Source: CAZIMM01 sp964540415 (GTDB taxonomy: Bacteria > Bacillota > Clostridia > Oscillospirales > Acutalibacteraceae). Taken from it: a DNA stretch of 64,000 nt. Of this stretch, positions 26,010 through 34,437 are shown piece by piece. The stretch is from positions 1 through 64,000 of the forward strand of contig CAZIMM010000002.1 of NCBI GenBank assembly GCA_964540415.1. Reading direction: 5' to 3'. The notes beneath the pieces are model-generated. The model was not told the origin of the DNA. It made no database searches and saw nothing but the letters and a program-made list of their open reading frames with translations. How positions within the stretch are numbered: position 1 is the stretch's first letter; each line of letters starts with the position of its first letter. Both the position numbers and the translations under genes were made by a program.

Positions 26010-27101
26010 ATGGTTGAATTCTTTTTGGGCGCAAACACGCCGGAGGGTTTTCACTCACTGTTCAGTGAGCTGTATGACGCAAATGACGGCTGGAACGCGT
26101 ACATTATTAAAGGCGGTCCGGGCACGGGCAAATCCGGGCTGATGAAAAACCTCGCTGCTGCCGCGGATCAGGCGGGTCTGAGCGCCGAAAGGGTGATATG
26201 CTCAAGCGACCCGGACAGCATTGATGCCGTAATAATCCCGCAGCTGCGTGTCAGCATTGCGGACGGCACCGCTCCCCACGTTATCGAGCCGCAGTACCCG
26301 GGAGCAGTCGAGCAGCTTGTCAACCTCGGAGAATACTGGAACACTGCGGCAATGCGGGAGAACGCAGAAAAGATCATTGAACTGACAAAAATGAACAAGC
26401 TCCTGCACAGACGCTGCACAGGCTTCATCGCAGCCGCAGGCTCTTTGCTTGCCGACAGCCGTCGGCTTGCCTGCTCGTGTGTGATAAAGGAAAAAGCGGA
26501 ACGCTATGCGCTCCGCTTTGTGTCGAGGGAATTGGGCACCTTAAACGGCACCGGGAAGGAGTATAAACGCTTCCTGAGCGCAGTCACGCCCAAGGGTTAT
26601 TACACAAACACACAAACCGTACCCGAGCTGAGCGACAGGATCTTTATGCTGTGCGATGAATTCGGCGGGGTGTCGAGTGTGCTTATGCCGCTCATCAAAA
26701 AGTACGCGCTTGCCAACGGACATAAGGTTATCTCGTGCCTGAATCCTTTCGATCCCAACGGTGCTCCTGAGCAACTGATTTTTCCTGAGAAACGTGTTGC
26801 GGTGCTCACTTCGAACAGACTGCATCCGTTCAAGGAAATTTCCGCAAGGAACATTCACTCAAAACGATTCACCGACACGGAGGAACTCGCAAAGAAAAAG
26901 CACAGGCTGAGCTTCAACTCAAAGGCGTTTTCCGAGCTGCTCGGAGAAGCCGTTAGCCTGCTGCAGGGCGCAAAGGCAACACACGACAGGCTGGAGGCTC
27001 TCTATATTTCGGAGATGAGCTTTGAGGGCGTAAATCAGAAATGCGAAAGCTTAAAAAATGAAATCTTCGGAGAATATGAGAAAACTCAGACTCCCGAATA
27101 A
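26010..27101 (+). CDS. P-loop ATPase of unknown function, 363 residues
   Basis: Walker A GGPGTGKS at residues 35-42 (IIKGGPGTGKSGLMKNLA) and SSDPDSIDAVIIPQLR downstream identify a nucleotide-binding protein resembling a family of Firmicutes single-protein ATPases without assigned function (usually two tandem P-loop halves, about 360 residues). A second half begins near residue 205 (FMLCDEFGGVSSVLMPLIKKYALANGHKVISC) without an intact second Walker A. AAAGGCGGAG precedes ATG. The last 16 bp overlap the convergent SDR gene. Probably one operon with the unknown gene upstream. Confidence 0.8.
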   Translation: MVEFFLGANTPEGFHSLFSELYDANDGWNAYIIKGGPGTGKSGLMKNLAAAADQAGLSAERVICSSDPDSIDAVIIPQLRVSIADGTAPHVIEPQYPGAVEQLVNLGEYWNTAAMRENAEKIIELTKMNKLLHRRCTGFIAAAGSLLADSRRLACSCVIKEKAERYALRFVSRELGTLNGTGKEYKRFLSAVTPKGYYTNTQTVPELSDRIFMLCDEFGGVSSVLMPLIKKYALANGHKVISCLNPFDPNGAPEQLIFPEKRVAVLTSNRLHPFKEISARNIHSKRFTDTEELAKKKHRLSFNSKAFSELLGEAVSLLQGAKATHDRLEALYISEMSFEGVNQKCESLKNEIFGEYEKTQTPE

Positions 27102-27937
27102 GCCGCAAAGCCGCCGTCAACAGGCAGAACAACACCGGTGATGAACGCGGAGCATTCGCCGTCGCACAAAAAAAGCAGCGCGCCGGTCAGATCTTCGGGT
27201 GTACCGAAACGTCCGAGCGGAGTGTGGCCGAGAATCTTGTCGGAACGGGCGGTGAGAGAACCGTCTTCATTGTAAAGCAGAGCCTTGTTCTGGTTTGTTG
27301 AAAAGAAACCAGGTGCCAGAGCGTTTACGCGGAGACCGACGGGCGCAAAATGCACCGCCATCCACTGCGTGAAGTTTGAAACGGCAGCCTTTGCTGCGGA
27401 ATAGGCGGGAATGCGTGTGAGAGGACGGTAGGAGTTCATTGAGGATATGTTCAGGATGCAAACGTCGTCTCTGCCGACCATGTCTTTTGCAAACGCCTGT
27501 GTTGTAAGCATTGTACCGAGAAAGTTGAGGTTAAAAACAAACTCGATACCCTTGGGGTCAAGATCAAAAAAGGTCTTGACTCCCTCTGCTTTTCCGGCAA
27601 TGTCGGAAAGCTCGAGAGTGTCTTTTGTTGTTGTGCCGAGAGGTGAGTTGCCGCCGGCGCCGTTGATGAGAATGTCGCACTTTCCGAAGGCGGAATTCAC
27701 GGCTTCTCTTGCCGCTGCAAGGCTTTCCGGCTCAAGCACGTTGCAGGCAACGGCAATTGCCGTGCCGCCGCTTGCGGTAATCTCGTCCGCAACAGCCTGT
27801 GCCGCATCCGCTCTTAGATCGAGCACGGCAACCTTCGCTCCGCATCCGGCGAGATCTTTTGCAAAACCGCTGCAAAGCACTCCGCCTGCGCCGGTGATAA
27901 CAGCAACCTTGTTCTGAAGATTCTCATGCTTAACCAT
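27086..27937 (-). CDS. SDR-family oxidoreductase, D-mannonate (fructuronate) reductase-like
   Basis: Short-chain dehydrogenase: the NAD(P) motif TGAGGVLCSGFAKDL near residues 15-29 (GxxGxxx variant), NGAGG, catalytic Ser (ISSMNSYR) and YSAAK near residue 180-184, and the PG-motif LAPGFFSTNQNKALL. The NQNxxLL tail and overall length (283) resemble SDR-type D-mannonate oxidoreductases (YjmF/UxuB type) of hexuronate catabolism, which reduce fructuronate to mannonate. No uxuA/kdg genes adjoin it, so the substrate is tentative. Stop overlaps the P-loop ATPase stop. Confidence 0.82.
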   Translation of the reverse strand: MVKHENLQNKVAVITGAGGVLCSGFAKDLAGCGAKVAVLDLRADAAQAVADEITASGGTAIAVACNVLEPESLAAAREAVNSAFGKCDILINGAGGNSPLGTTTKDTLELSDIAGKAEGVKTFFDLDPKGIEFVFNLNFLGTMLTTQAFAKDMVGRDDVCILNISSMNSYRPLTRIPAYSAAKAAVSNFTQWMAVHFAPVGLRVNALAPGFFSTNQNKALLYNEDGSLTARSDKILGHTPLGRFGTPEDLTGALLFLCDGECSAFITGVVLPVDGGFAAYSGV

Positions 27938-27990
27938 TTTTATCTCTCCGTTTCAAAAAAATAGATTAAAGTGTTGCCTTCCTAAGTGAA

Positions 27991-28026
27991 AACCCCTGTG
28001 TCGCTCAAAAGAGGGACACGGGGGTT
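27991..28026 (-). terminator. Intrinsic terminator after ptsH
   Basis: A 12 bp stem with one G-T pair (27991-28002 with 28015-28026) followed on the minus strand by a short TTTTC run. Confidence 0.6.
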
Positions 28027-28061
28027 GCTGCACATATCCTGCGCAAAAATATTATCGGCTT

Positions 28062-28325
28062 TTATTCGGAAAAACCGGATTCAACGAGCTTGACAAGTTC
28101 GTCAACAGCAAGATTTTCGTCTGAACCGCCGGCAATAATGCGGATATCGGTTCCGCCCATAATTCCGAGGGAAAGCACGCCGAGCAGACTCTTTGCGTTG
28201 ACTCTGCGTTCCTCTTTTTCGACCCAGATGGAGGATTTAAACTCGTTTGCCTTCTGGATGAAAAAGGTTGCAGGACGAGCGTGAAGCCCAACCTGATTCT
28301 GGACTGTTACATCTTTAACATACAT
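28062..28325 (-). CDS. ptsH: Phosphocarrier protein HPr
   Basis: Carries phosphate from Enzyme I to PTS sugar permeases. VGLHARPATFF places the active His at residue 15; NAKSLLGVLSLG places the HPr-kinase regulatory Ser at residue 46, so it can also serve CcpA-type catabolite control, unlike Crh which lacks His15. 87 residues. ATG at 28325 has GGGAG about 9 bp upstream; a longer frame adds an unrelated leader. No ptsI adjoins it; it is a one-gene unit with its own promoter and terminator. Confidence 0.95.
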   Translation of the reverse strand: MYVKDVTVQNQVGLHARPATFFIQKANEFKSSIWVEKEERRVNAKSLLGVLSLGIMGGTDIRIIAGGSDENLAVDELVKLVESGFSE

Positions 28326-28365
28326 ATAAATATTTCTCCCACACTCAAAATATACTGTGTTTAGG

Positions 28366-28381
28366 CGAGTGAACACACTCG
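28366..28381. promoter_or_regulatory. Inverted repeat in the ptsH leader
   Basis: CGAGTG-AACA-CACTCG, a perfect 6-4-6 inverted repeat, begins about 12 bp downstream of the ptsH -10, so it covers the expected transcription start region. It could be an operator or a small 5' hairpin. Confidence 0.4.
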
Positions 28382-28392
28382 TTATAGTACAT

Positions 28393-28420
28393 ATTATATC
28401 ACAAAATCATCAAACGTCAA
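28393..28420 (-). promoter_or_regulatory. Promoter of ptsH
   Basis: Minus strand TTGACG (28420-28415), 16 bp, extended -10 TGaTATAAT (TATAAT 28398-28393). Confidence 0.75.
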
Positions 28421-28553
28421 TGATATCCGAAGCCCTCAAAGATAATTCAGCTTGTATTCCAAACATGGGCTTTGTGCACGTTTTTAATTTGTGCAGGTTG
28501 ACCAGATAAAAAATTGAATTTTGTGCGATTTGCCTGAATTATTTTTTATGGAA

Positions 28554-29791
28554 TTATTCGACAACCGCCGACAAATTGACCGAATCAAAGTCGAAAGCAA
28601 TGTCCGAAAAAACAGACGGATTATAAAGGAAAATTACGATATCAGGGCTTGTGTCAGCAATGTATTCCTTCAGACTGCAATCGTGTGCGTCACGCATATC
28701 GTAGTTGTCAACCTCAGCACAAATCAATGAAAGAAACGGCGCGAACACATAGCCGAAGCTGTCCCTGACAAGAAGAATTTTTGTGTCGTTCGGAGCGTTG
28801 TTGTTGATAATCTGAGTGTTTCCGGGAACGTCATAGGCGTTGTATGAGGACCGGTCGTAGAGAGAGCCGTCTGTGACCTTTGACATGTTGAATATTACAT
28901 TTTCAAAGCTTCCCGAGGTTCTTTTTCCGAACCGCACAACATCAAGCGATGTGGCAAAATCCGGAGTGATAATTTCAAAATCATCGGGCGCGGCATACAG
29001 TTTTCCGGTGCGCTTGCCGTAAGAACCGAGGAAGTTCCGTTCATATGTTTTTGAATTATAGCTTCCGATGTCCGTCACGGTACTGTCAAATTTCAAAGAG
29101 TAGTCCTCTTTCAGGCATTCCGCAACTTTTCCGAAAGCATTGAACGCACCGCGCGGAGTCCAGTGATGGTCAGTACGGAAGAAATTATCGTAACGGTCGG
29201 ATGCCTCCTCACCGTAATCCGATGTTTTGCGCAGGTCCATACAACTGATGCCTGCGGAACTGACGGCGTTAAGAAGACCGTCGGTGTTGGCATTTGCGTA
29301 TTCGGTCATTCCTTCGGGCAGATGAGAATCGTTCGGGGCGATTTTATAAGGTGCTGCGGTGAACAGCAAGGGAACACCCATGCCGTCGAGATAACCCTTC
29401 AAACCGGCAAGCGAGGCAGCGTAGCTTCCGGTGTCGAGCTGCTCGGGCAAAAACGAGAGATAACCGTTTTTGAGACGGATAACGGTCTTAGTCGCATCCG
29501 CATCCTCAACGGTGTTTTTCTTTGCAATGCGCTGAAGCCCGCCGTACAAATCAATATATTTGCTTTTCAGCGGAAAATCATCAGCGTCCCGCACCCCGGC
29601 AACGCCCGCGCGCACGCAGTAAACCACACGTTTAAGCGGGGTCCAGCTCACATCGTAGGCGCTGTAATGGCTTTTATAATCAATCAGATTTTTGGCAAGA
29701 CAAATCCCGCCGGACAAAAAATCATGATTGTGAACACAACGGCAATAATGCCGTAGGAGATGTTCTCACGTGTCCGCTTCTTGTGTGTCAT
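28554..29791 (-). pseudogene. DHHW/AlgX-like protein, second copy, with a single-base frameshift near the 5' end
   Basis: Paralogue of the preceding gene product; family proteins are membrane-anchored SGNH-like hydrolases linked to polysaccharide O-acetylation. The start ATG at 29791 has GAGG 8 bp upstream and encodes MTHKKRTRENISYGIIAVVFTIMIF, the membrane anchor. The frame then runs to a stop because the run after ATGATT has six Ts and lacks the C/G present in the paralogue (A6 on the + strand at 29716-29721). A -1 shift there restores FLSGGICLAKN and 380 more residues with FFRTDHHWTPRGAF and LLVRDSFGYVFAPF intact. It may be a real disruption, a homopolymer sequencing error, or slippage on U6. 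Confidence 0.75.
29467..29752 (-). repeat. Copy A of a 286 bp near-identical direct repeat (5' part of DHHW gene 2)
   Basis: Aligns to 30749-31035 with about 17 substitutions and one single-base indel by eye. Similarity falls sharply outside, to an ordinary paralogue level, although both genes continue as homologues. Confidence 0.85.
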
Positions 29792-29829
29792 ACGGTCATC
29801 CTCACTTTTCCGCAAACGAAATTATGAAC

Positions 29830-31068
29830 TCACTCTGCAGTCTCCGTCATTACTGCAGAATCAAAATCAAATGTAACCTCTCTGAATGTGCTCGGGTTGA
29901 AACAGAAAACAATATAATCCGGCGAGGTTTGAACGATATACTCTTTCAGGCTGTAATCACGCTGACCGCGCATATCAAAGCTGTCAACCTGTGAGCATAT
30001 CAAAGACAAAAACGGCGCAAATGCACAGCCGAAGCTGTCCCGCACGAGAAGAATTTTTTTGCCATTTTTGCAAAGCCGGTTGATGATTTGAGTTTTTCCG
30101 CCGATGTCATAGCTGCCGTAAGAGTTTGTTGAAACACCGCCGACATTGAGCAGGCTTGTGTCAAGCAGCGCATCCTCAAAGCTGCCGGAGACAGTGCCTG
30201 CGCGCGGGAGACCTTGCGGACGTGTCACGGAGAAGGACGTTGAAAAATCCGGAGTCAGCAATTCAAAGTCGTCCGGCGTTGCGTAAAGGTATCCGACGCG
30301 TTTGCCGAGTGTCCCCATGAAGTTTTCTTTGCAGACAGTTGATTTATAGTTGGATATATTGAGAACCTGCTCATTAAAATCCAGGCCGTAACTGTCTCGC
30401 AGCTTTTGTGCCGTTTCAGCAAAAGCGAGAAAAGCACCGTGCGGTGTCCAGTGATGGTCCGTTCTGAAAAAATAATCATATGAGTTGAGCGACTGCCTGA
30501 GCATGACCTCTCTCATATCAATGCAGTCAACTCCGGCTGCGTTTGCCGCTGCAAAAAAAGAGTCAAGATTCCGGTTTGAATAATCCCTAATTCCGCGCGG
30601 AAGCTGAGGATTGTTTGCGTCAATTTTATAAGGTGACGAGGTAAAAACAAGCGGGATGTCAAGGCTCTTTGCGAACTCGTTCAGGTCTGCAAGGTTTTCC
30701 GCAAATGGAACAAAGTCGGTTTCCGGAATAAGAAAAGTCAAATAGTCATTTTTGAGTCGGATAACGGTCTTTGTCGCATCCGCATCCTGAACGGTGTTTT
30801 TCATTGCAATGCGCTGAAGCCCGCCGTAAAAATCAATATATTTGCTTTTCAGCGGAAAATCGTCAGCGTCCCGCACTCCGGCAACGCCCGCGCGTACACA
30901 GTAAACCACACGCTTCAGCGGGGTCCAGCTCACGTCGTAGGCACTGTAATGGCTTTCGTAATCAATCAGATTTTTGGCAAGACAAATCCCGCCGGACAGA
31001 AAAATCATGATTGTGAACGCAACGGCAATAATGCCCGTGCCGACACCGTTTTGTTTTTTCTCCGTCAT
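29830..31068 (-). CDS. DHHW/AlgX-like membrane-anchored SGNH-type protein, 412 residues
   Basis: An N-terminal membrane anchor (GTGIIAVAFTIMIFLSGGICLA, about residues 8-29) with the rest outside the cell. The Asp/His motif YFFRTDHHWTPHGAF and the C-terminal LLVRDSFGCAFAPFLSL carry the Asp-His and Ser of the AlgX/AlgJ-type catalytic triad, the family that transfers or removes O-acetyl groups on exopolysaccharides. GGAGAG precedes ATG 31068 by 6 bp; the longer open frame to 31608 is antisense to the kinase gene and not used. Lies 16 bp after the sugar kinase gene and 38 bp before its frameshifted paralogue. The usual MBOAT partner is absent. Confidence 0.82.
   Translation of the reverse strand: MTEKKQNGVGTGIIAVAFTIMIFLSGGICLAKNLIDYESHYSAYDVSWTPLKRVVYCVRAGVAGVRDADDFPLKSKYIDFYGGLQRIAMKNTVQDADATKTVIRLKNDYLTFLIPETDFVPFAENLADLNEFAKSLDIPLVFTSSPYKIDANNPQLPRGIRDYSNRNLDSFFAAANAAGVDCIDMREVMLRQSLNSYDYFFRTDHHWTPHGAFLAFAETAQKLRDSYGLDFNEQVLNISNYKSTVCKENFMGTLGKRVGYLYATPDDFELLTPDFSTSFSVTRPQGLPRAGTVSGSFEDALLDTSLLNVGGVSTNSYGSYDIGGKTQIINRLCKNGKKILLVRDSFGCAFAPFLSLICSQVDSFDMRGQRDYSLKEYIVQTSPDYIVFCFNPSTFREVTFDFDSAVMTETAE
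30749..31035 (-). repeat. Copy B of the near-identical direct repeat (5' part of DHHW gene 1)
   Basis: Partner of 29467-29752. Encodes the last part of the membrane anchor and about 80 residues after it. Confidence 0.85.
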
Positions 31069-31084
31069 ATGTAACTCTCCGTTT

Positions 31085-32692
31085 TCAGCCGTTGAGCAGC
31101 TTGAAATTCTCTTTGTTTGATTTATAAAGCCTTTTGTAGACCTCATAATTCTTGTCGTAAACCGCTTTGACGGAGGCATCCGGCTGATAAACCGTGCTCG
31201 CCGGGACAAGCTTTTTCGCCTTGTCGAGGCTGTCAATAACACCGAGTCCGACAGCCATAACAACCGCCGCCCCGACGGAACCGACATTTTGCGGGTTTTC
31301 CACGGTTTCAACAACCTTGCCCGTGCAATCTGCGAGAATCTGGCAGGTGACCTCGGACAACGCTCCGCCGCCCACAAACCGAATGACCGGACTCGTTCTG
31401 GTTTTCTTCTCCTGAGTGTCAATGAACCAGCGCAGGTGGTAGCACACACCCTCAAGCACCGCGCGGATAAGCTCCGTTTTGCCTGTTTCGAGGCTGATGT
31501 TGAAGAACATACCGCGTGAGTTCGGGTCCTCAAACGGGCAGCGGTTGCCGTGCAGCCACGGGGTGAATATAACACCGTTGCAGCCCGGCACGACAGCTTC
31601 GATGACATGCGTCATGTAATCGTAAAGGCTTGTATAGACGCTTTCCGTGCTCTCGGCAACGTGTTCTTTTTTCAGATAAATCCCGATTTCGTCGAGCGCA
31701 AGATGATCCTTCACCCATTCCAGGCACTTTCCTGCGGTTTCAAGCTCGGCAAAATAGTTGTATTTGTTGTCCTGTGCGCCGACAATCGAGGCTATCATGG
31801 CGGTTGTGTCCACCATGCTCTTGTCCACAACCGTGGAAACCCAACCTGAGGTGCCGGAATAGACGTGAGTGTCACCCAGCTCAACCGAGCCCGCACCGAC
31901 CCCGATGAGCGAAGCGTCGCCGCCGCCGCCGAACACGGGAATTCCCTCACACAGCCCCAGCTCTGCCGCTGACTTTGCGGTGAGCCCGCCTATCATGTCG
32001 GTTGACCTTTTGATTTCGGGCAGGTGCGCCATGTCAACACCGAGCATTGCGCAAATTTCGGGACTCCAGCAGTGCTTGCCTTCACGGATATCATAAAGCA
32101 TTGTGGCAAATGCCGAATCGTGTGTCATCACGAACTTTCCGGTCATTTTGCAGATGAAAAACTCCTTGACGTCAAGCCATTTGTATGTGCGGGCGAAATT
32201 CTCCGGCTCGTGCGCCTGAACCCATTTGTATTTCCACACGGGATCCTTGACGCTTGCGGACACTGCACCTGTGTATTTCAGCGATTTGAGCAGCTTGAAA
32301 ACATTTGCTCCGGCAATCTGAATGCCGTAAGCCATGCCCTCCTTGAGCTCCGCACGTGCGCGCTGGTCCATGTAGCTCATGGCATTGCGCACCGGTTCAC
32401 CGTCTTTGTCAACGAGCACAAGCCCCTGCATTTGGGAGCAGAAGGAGATGCCTGAGATGTCGGCGGCGGAAATGCCGTTGTGCTCCAGAACGTGCCTTGT
32501 GGTTTTGCAGACAGCCTCCCACCACTCGGCGGGTGACTGCTCCGCGGAGCCGTCGGGTGAGATATAGAGCTTGTAGCCCTCCATGGCGGAGGCGATAAGC
32601 TCAATGCGCTCACCGATGCTGAAAAGGCAGGTTTTAACTCCGGTTGTGCCGATGTCATAGGCGAGAACCGTTTTTGTTTTGTCAGTGCTCAT
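31085..32692 (-). CDS. xylB: FGGY-family sugar kinase, probable xylulokinase
   Basis: Phosphorylates a pentulose or related sugar alcohol. N-terminal phosphate-binding VLAYDIGTTGVKTCLF, GGGGDASLIGVGAG in the middle and FVGGGALSEVTCQILAD (FGGY signature region) are present. 535 residues. Xylulokinase is the best guess from SQMQGLVLVDKDG and YMDQRA, but other FGGY substrates are possible since no xylose isomerase or transporter adjoins. AAAGGA lies about 9 bp before ATG. It heads a minus-strand unit with the two DHHW proteins, an uncommon partnership. Confidence 0.85.
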   Translation of the reverse strand: MSTDKTKTVLAYDIGTTGVKTCLFSIGERIELIASAMEGYKLYISPDGSAEQSPAEWWEAVCKTTRHVLEHNGISAADISGISFCSQMQGLVLVDKDGEPVRNAMSYMDQRARAELKEGMAYGIQIAGANVFKLLKSLKYTGAVSASVKDPVWKYKWVQAHEPENFARTYKWLDVKEFFICKMTGKFVMTHDSAFATMLYDIREGKHCWSPEICAMLGVDMAHLPEIKRSTDMIGGLTAKSAAELGLCEGIPVFGGGGDASLIGVGAGSVELGDTHVYSGTSGWVSTVVDKSMVDTTAMIASIVGAQDNKYNYFAELETAGKCLEWVKDHLALDEIGIYLKKEHVAESTESVYTSLYDYMTHVIEAVVPGCNGVIFTPWLHGNRCPFEDPNSRGMFFNISLETGKTELIRAVLEGVCYHLRWFIDTQEKKTRTSPVIRFVGGGALSEVTCQILADCTGKVVETVENPQNVGSVGAAVVMAVGLGVIDSLDKAKKLVPASTVYQPDASVKAVYDKNYEVYKRLYKSNKENFKLLNG

Positions 32693-32722
32693 GCAATCAG
32701 TCCTTTATTAAGAAAAATATAC

Positions 32723-32751
32723 TTGAAAAAAGTCACGCGGTAGGCTATAAT
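32723..32751 (+). promoter_or_regulatory. Promoter of the foldase-like lipoprotein gene
   Basis: TTGAAA (32723-32728), 17 bp spacer, TATAAT (32746-32751), 28 bp before the ATG. Confidence 0.75.
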
Positions 32752-32778
32752 ATGTTAAATCGAAAGGATGTGGACAGG

Positions 32779-33741
32779 ATGTTTAAAAAGCTGACGGCTT
32801 TGTTGCTTGCCGTTTTTTTGACGGCTCTGTGTGCCTGTTCCCGGAACGAACACACCGCTTTGACTGTTGCCGGCGCAGAACTTAACACCGGGATTTACTC
32901 ATACTATCTTGACACGGTGAATTCCTTTCCCACTGATTACGATATCGTGACCGTTGAGGATTCCGTGATAATAGAAAAAGCAAGAGAGCTGTGCACCCGT
33001 TATGTCGCAATCGAAACGATTTATTCCGAGCTGATGAACGGAGGCGTTGATCTGACGCTGACAACCGAGGAAAAGGGCGAGGTGTCGGACAGTGCCAACA
33101 GCCTGTGGCGGCTTATGCAAACCTATTATGAGGAAAAAGGCATTGAAAAAAAGCACATAACTCAAATCAAAACAAACGAGATGAAGCTCCGCCGGCTTCT
33201 GCACTATTATTTTGACACAGACGGTGAATTCCCCACAACCGAGGCGGAAATCAAAAAATACTTTGACGCAAACTATGTGTCGTTCAAATCCGTCAACGGT
33301 TATCTGACAGATACCGATGCGCAGGGGAATTCTTATATTCTGACAGGGGACAACAAACTGCTCATCGAGGAAAAATTCAAGAAGATGCTTGAGAATGTCA
33401 AGAACGGCACTCCGATTGAAACGGTGGACGACAGCGCAAGTGCGGACGAAATATTCATTTCAAAGGACAATTCCGCGTTCCCATCCGGTTTTTTTGATTT
33501 TGTCGCCGGGCTGGATTACGAAACGCCGGATATCTTTGAAAGTGACGAAAATATTTTCCTTGTCCAGCGCACGGACGCGGACTCCGGCGAAAACAGCTAT
33601 TATGACAACCTGCGCTCCGATTGCCTCAACGCCCTGAAGGGCAGCTTCCTTGAAACATTGCTTGAAACGCGCAGCGCCGATTATGTTGTGACCGCCGACG
33701 AAAAATATGCCGCAAAATGCGAGAAAATCGTTTTGCGATAA
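32779..33741 (+). CDS. Lipoprotein with SurA/PrsA-like (foldase) organisation, 320 residues
   Basis: Lipoprotein signal: MFKKLTALLLAVFLTALCAC with lipobox LCAC (lipid Cys near residue 20). After it comes an N-terminal helical domain (LNTGIYSYYLDTV...), then EAEIKKYFDANYVSFKSVNGYL, which sits where parvulin-type foldases have the KxYFxxNYxxxKHIL entry into the PPIase domain. The catalytic parvulin motifs are not evident, so it is probably a chaperone-like or divergent member. ATG 32779 follows AAAGGATG by 8 bp; upstream in-frame ATGs lie before the promoter. Monocistronic; faces hisIE convergently. Confidence 0.7.
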   Translation: MFKKLTALLLAVFLTALCACSRNEHTALTVAGAELNTGIYSYYLDTVNSFPTDYDIVTVEDSVIIEKARELCTRYVAIETIYSELMNGGVDLTLTTEEKGEVSDSANSLWRLMQTYYEEKGIEKKHITQIKTNEMKLRRLLHYYFDTDGEFPTTEAEIKKYFDANYVSFKSVNGYLTDTDAQGNSYILTGDNKLLIEEKFKKMLENVKNGTPIETVDDSASADEIFISKDNSAFPSGFFDFVAGLDYETPDIFESDENIFLVQRTDADSGENSYYDNLRSDCLNALKGSFLETLLETRSADYVVTADEKYAAKCEKIVLR

Positions 33742-33759
33742 GTGCAGTTAAGACGGCTT

Positions 33760-34410
33760 TTATCCCATCGTTTCCTGTTTGGTTTTATGGTCGATAACAT
33801 GGCGTGATGCAAGCTCCGATTTGATTTCATCCACCGTGATTCCGCTTTCAACCATGAGCACCATAACATGGTAGCACAAGTCGGCAATCTCATAAACGGT
33901 TTCCTCTTTGCTGTTCTTCATGGCACCGATGATGACCTCTGTGCATTCCTCGCCGACCTTTTTGAGAATCTTTTCTTTGCCCTTTTCAAAAAGATAGGTG
34001 GTGTAACTGCCTTGCGGACGCATACGGTTTCTCTGCTCGAGCAGGGAATACAGCGACTCAAGAGTGAAACGGTTCACTGAGCCGTCACGGAAAATTTCAT
34101 CGTTAAAACAGCTTTCGGTCCCCTTGTGACAAGCGGGGCCGTCTTTTATTACCTCAACAACAAGCGAATCAAAATCGCAGTCCGCCGTGATTGCAACCAC
34201 GTGCTGAACATTGCCGCTTGTCTCGCCCTTCCTCCAGAGCACACGGCGGCTTCTTGAGAAAAAGCAGGTTCGCTTCTCCTCAAGAGTTATTTCAAGGCTT
34301 TCCCTGTTCATGTAGGCGACGGTGAGAACCTCTCTCGTGAAGAAATCCTGCACAACCGCCGGGATAAGTCCGTTTTCGTCAAATTTAAGTTTTGAAACAA
34401 GCTCGTGCAT
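33760..34410 (-). CDS. hisI: Bifunctional phosphoribosyl-AMP cyclohydrolase / phosphoribosyl-ATP pyrophosphohydrolase
   Basis: Catalyses steps 2 and 3 of histidine synthesis. The N-terminal cyclohydrolase has TCFFSRSRRVLWRKGETSGN and zinc-site features DCDFDSLVV and GPACHKGTESCF; the C-terminal pyrophosphohydrolase (from about residue 110) has the helical KKVGEECTEVIIGAMKN and EIADLCYHVMVLM motifs with metal-binding Glu/Asp. 216 residues, the normal fused length. AGGAG 6 bp before ATG. It follows hisF by 27 bp. Confidence 0.96.
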   Translation of the reverse strand: MHELVSKLKFDENGLIPAVVQDFFTREVLTVAYMNRESLEITLEEKRTCFFSRSRRVLWRKGETSGNVQHVVAITADCDFDSLVVEVIKDGPACHKGTESCFNDEIFRDGSVNRFTLESLYSLLEQRNRMRPQGSYTTYLFEKGKEKILKKVGEECTEVIIGAMKNSKEETVYEIADLCYHVMVLMVESGITVDEIKSELASRHVIDHKTKQETMG

Positions 34411-34437
34411 ACTGCTCTCCTAAAATGTTTTTTTGGC

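Noticed and set aside
29830..31608. Long version (592 codons) of the first DHHW protein
   Set aside because: The first 180 codons are an alternate frame of the sugar kinase gene on the same strand; GGAGAG places the start at 31068.
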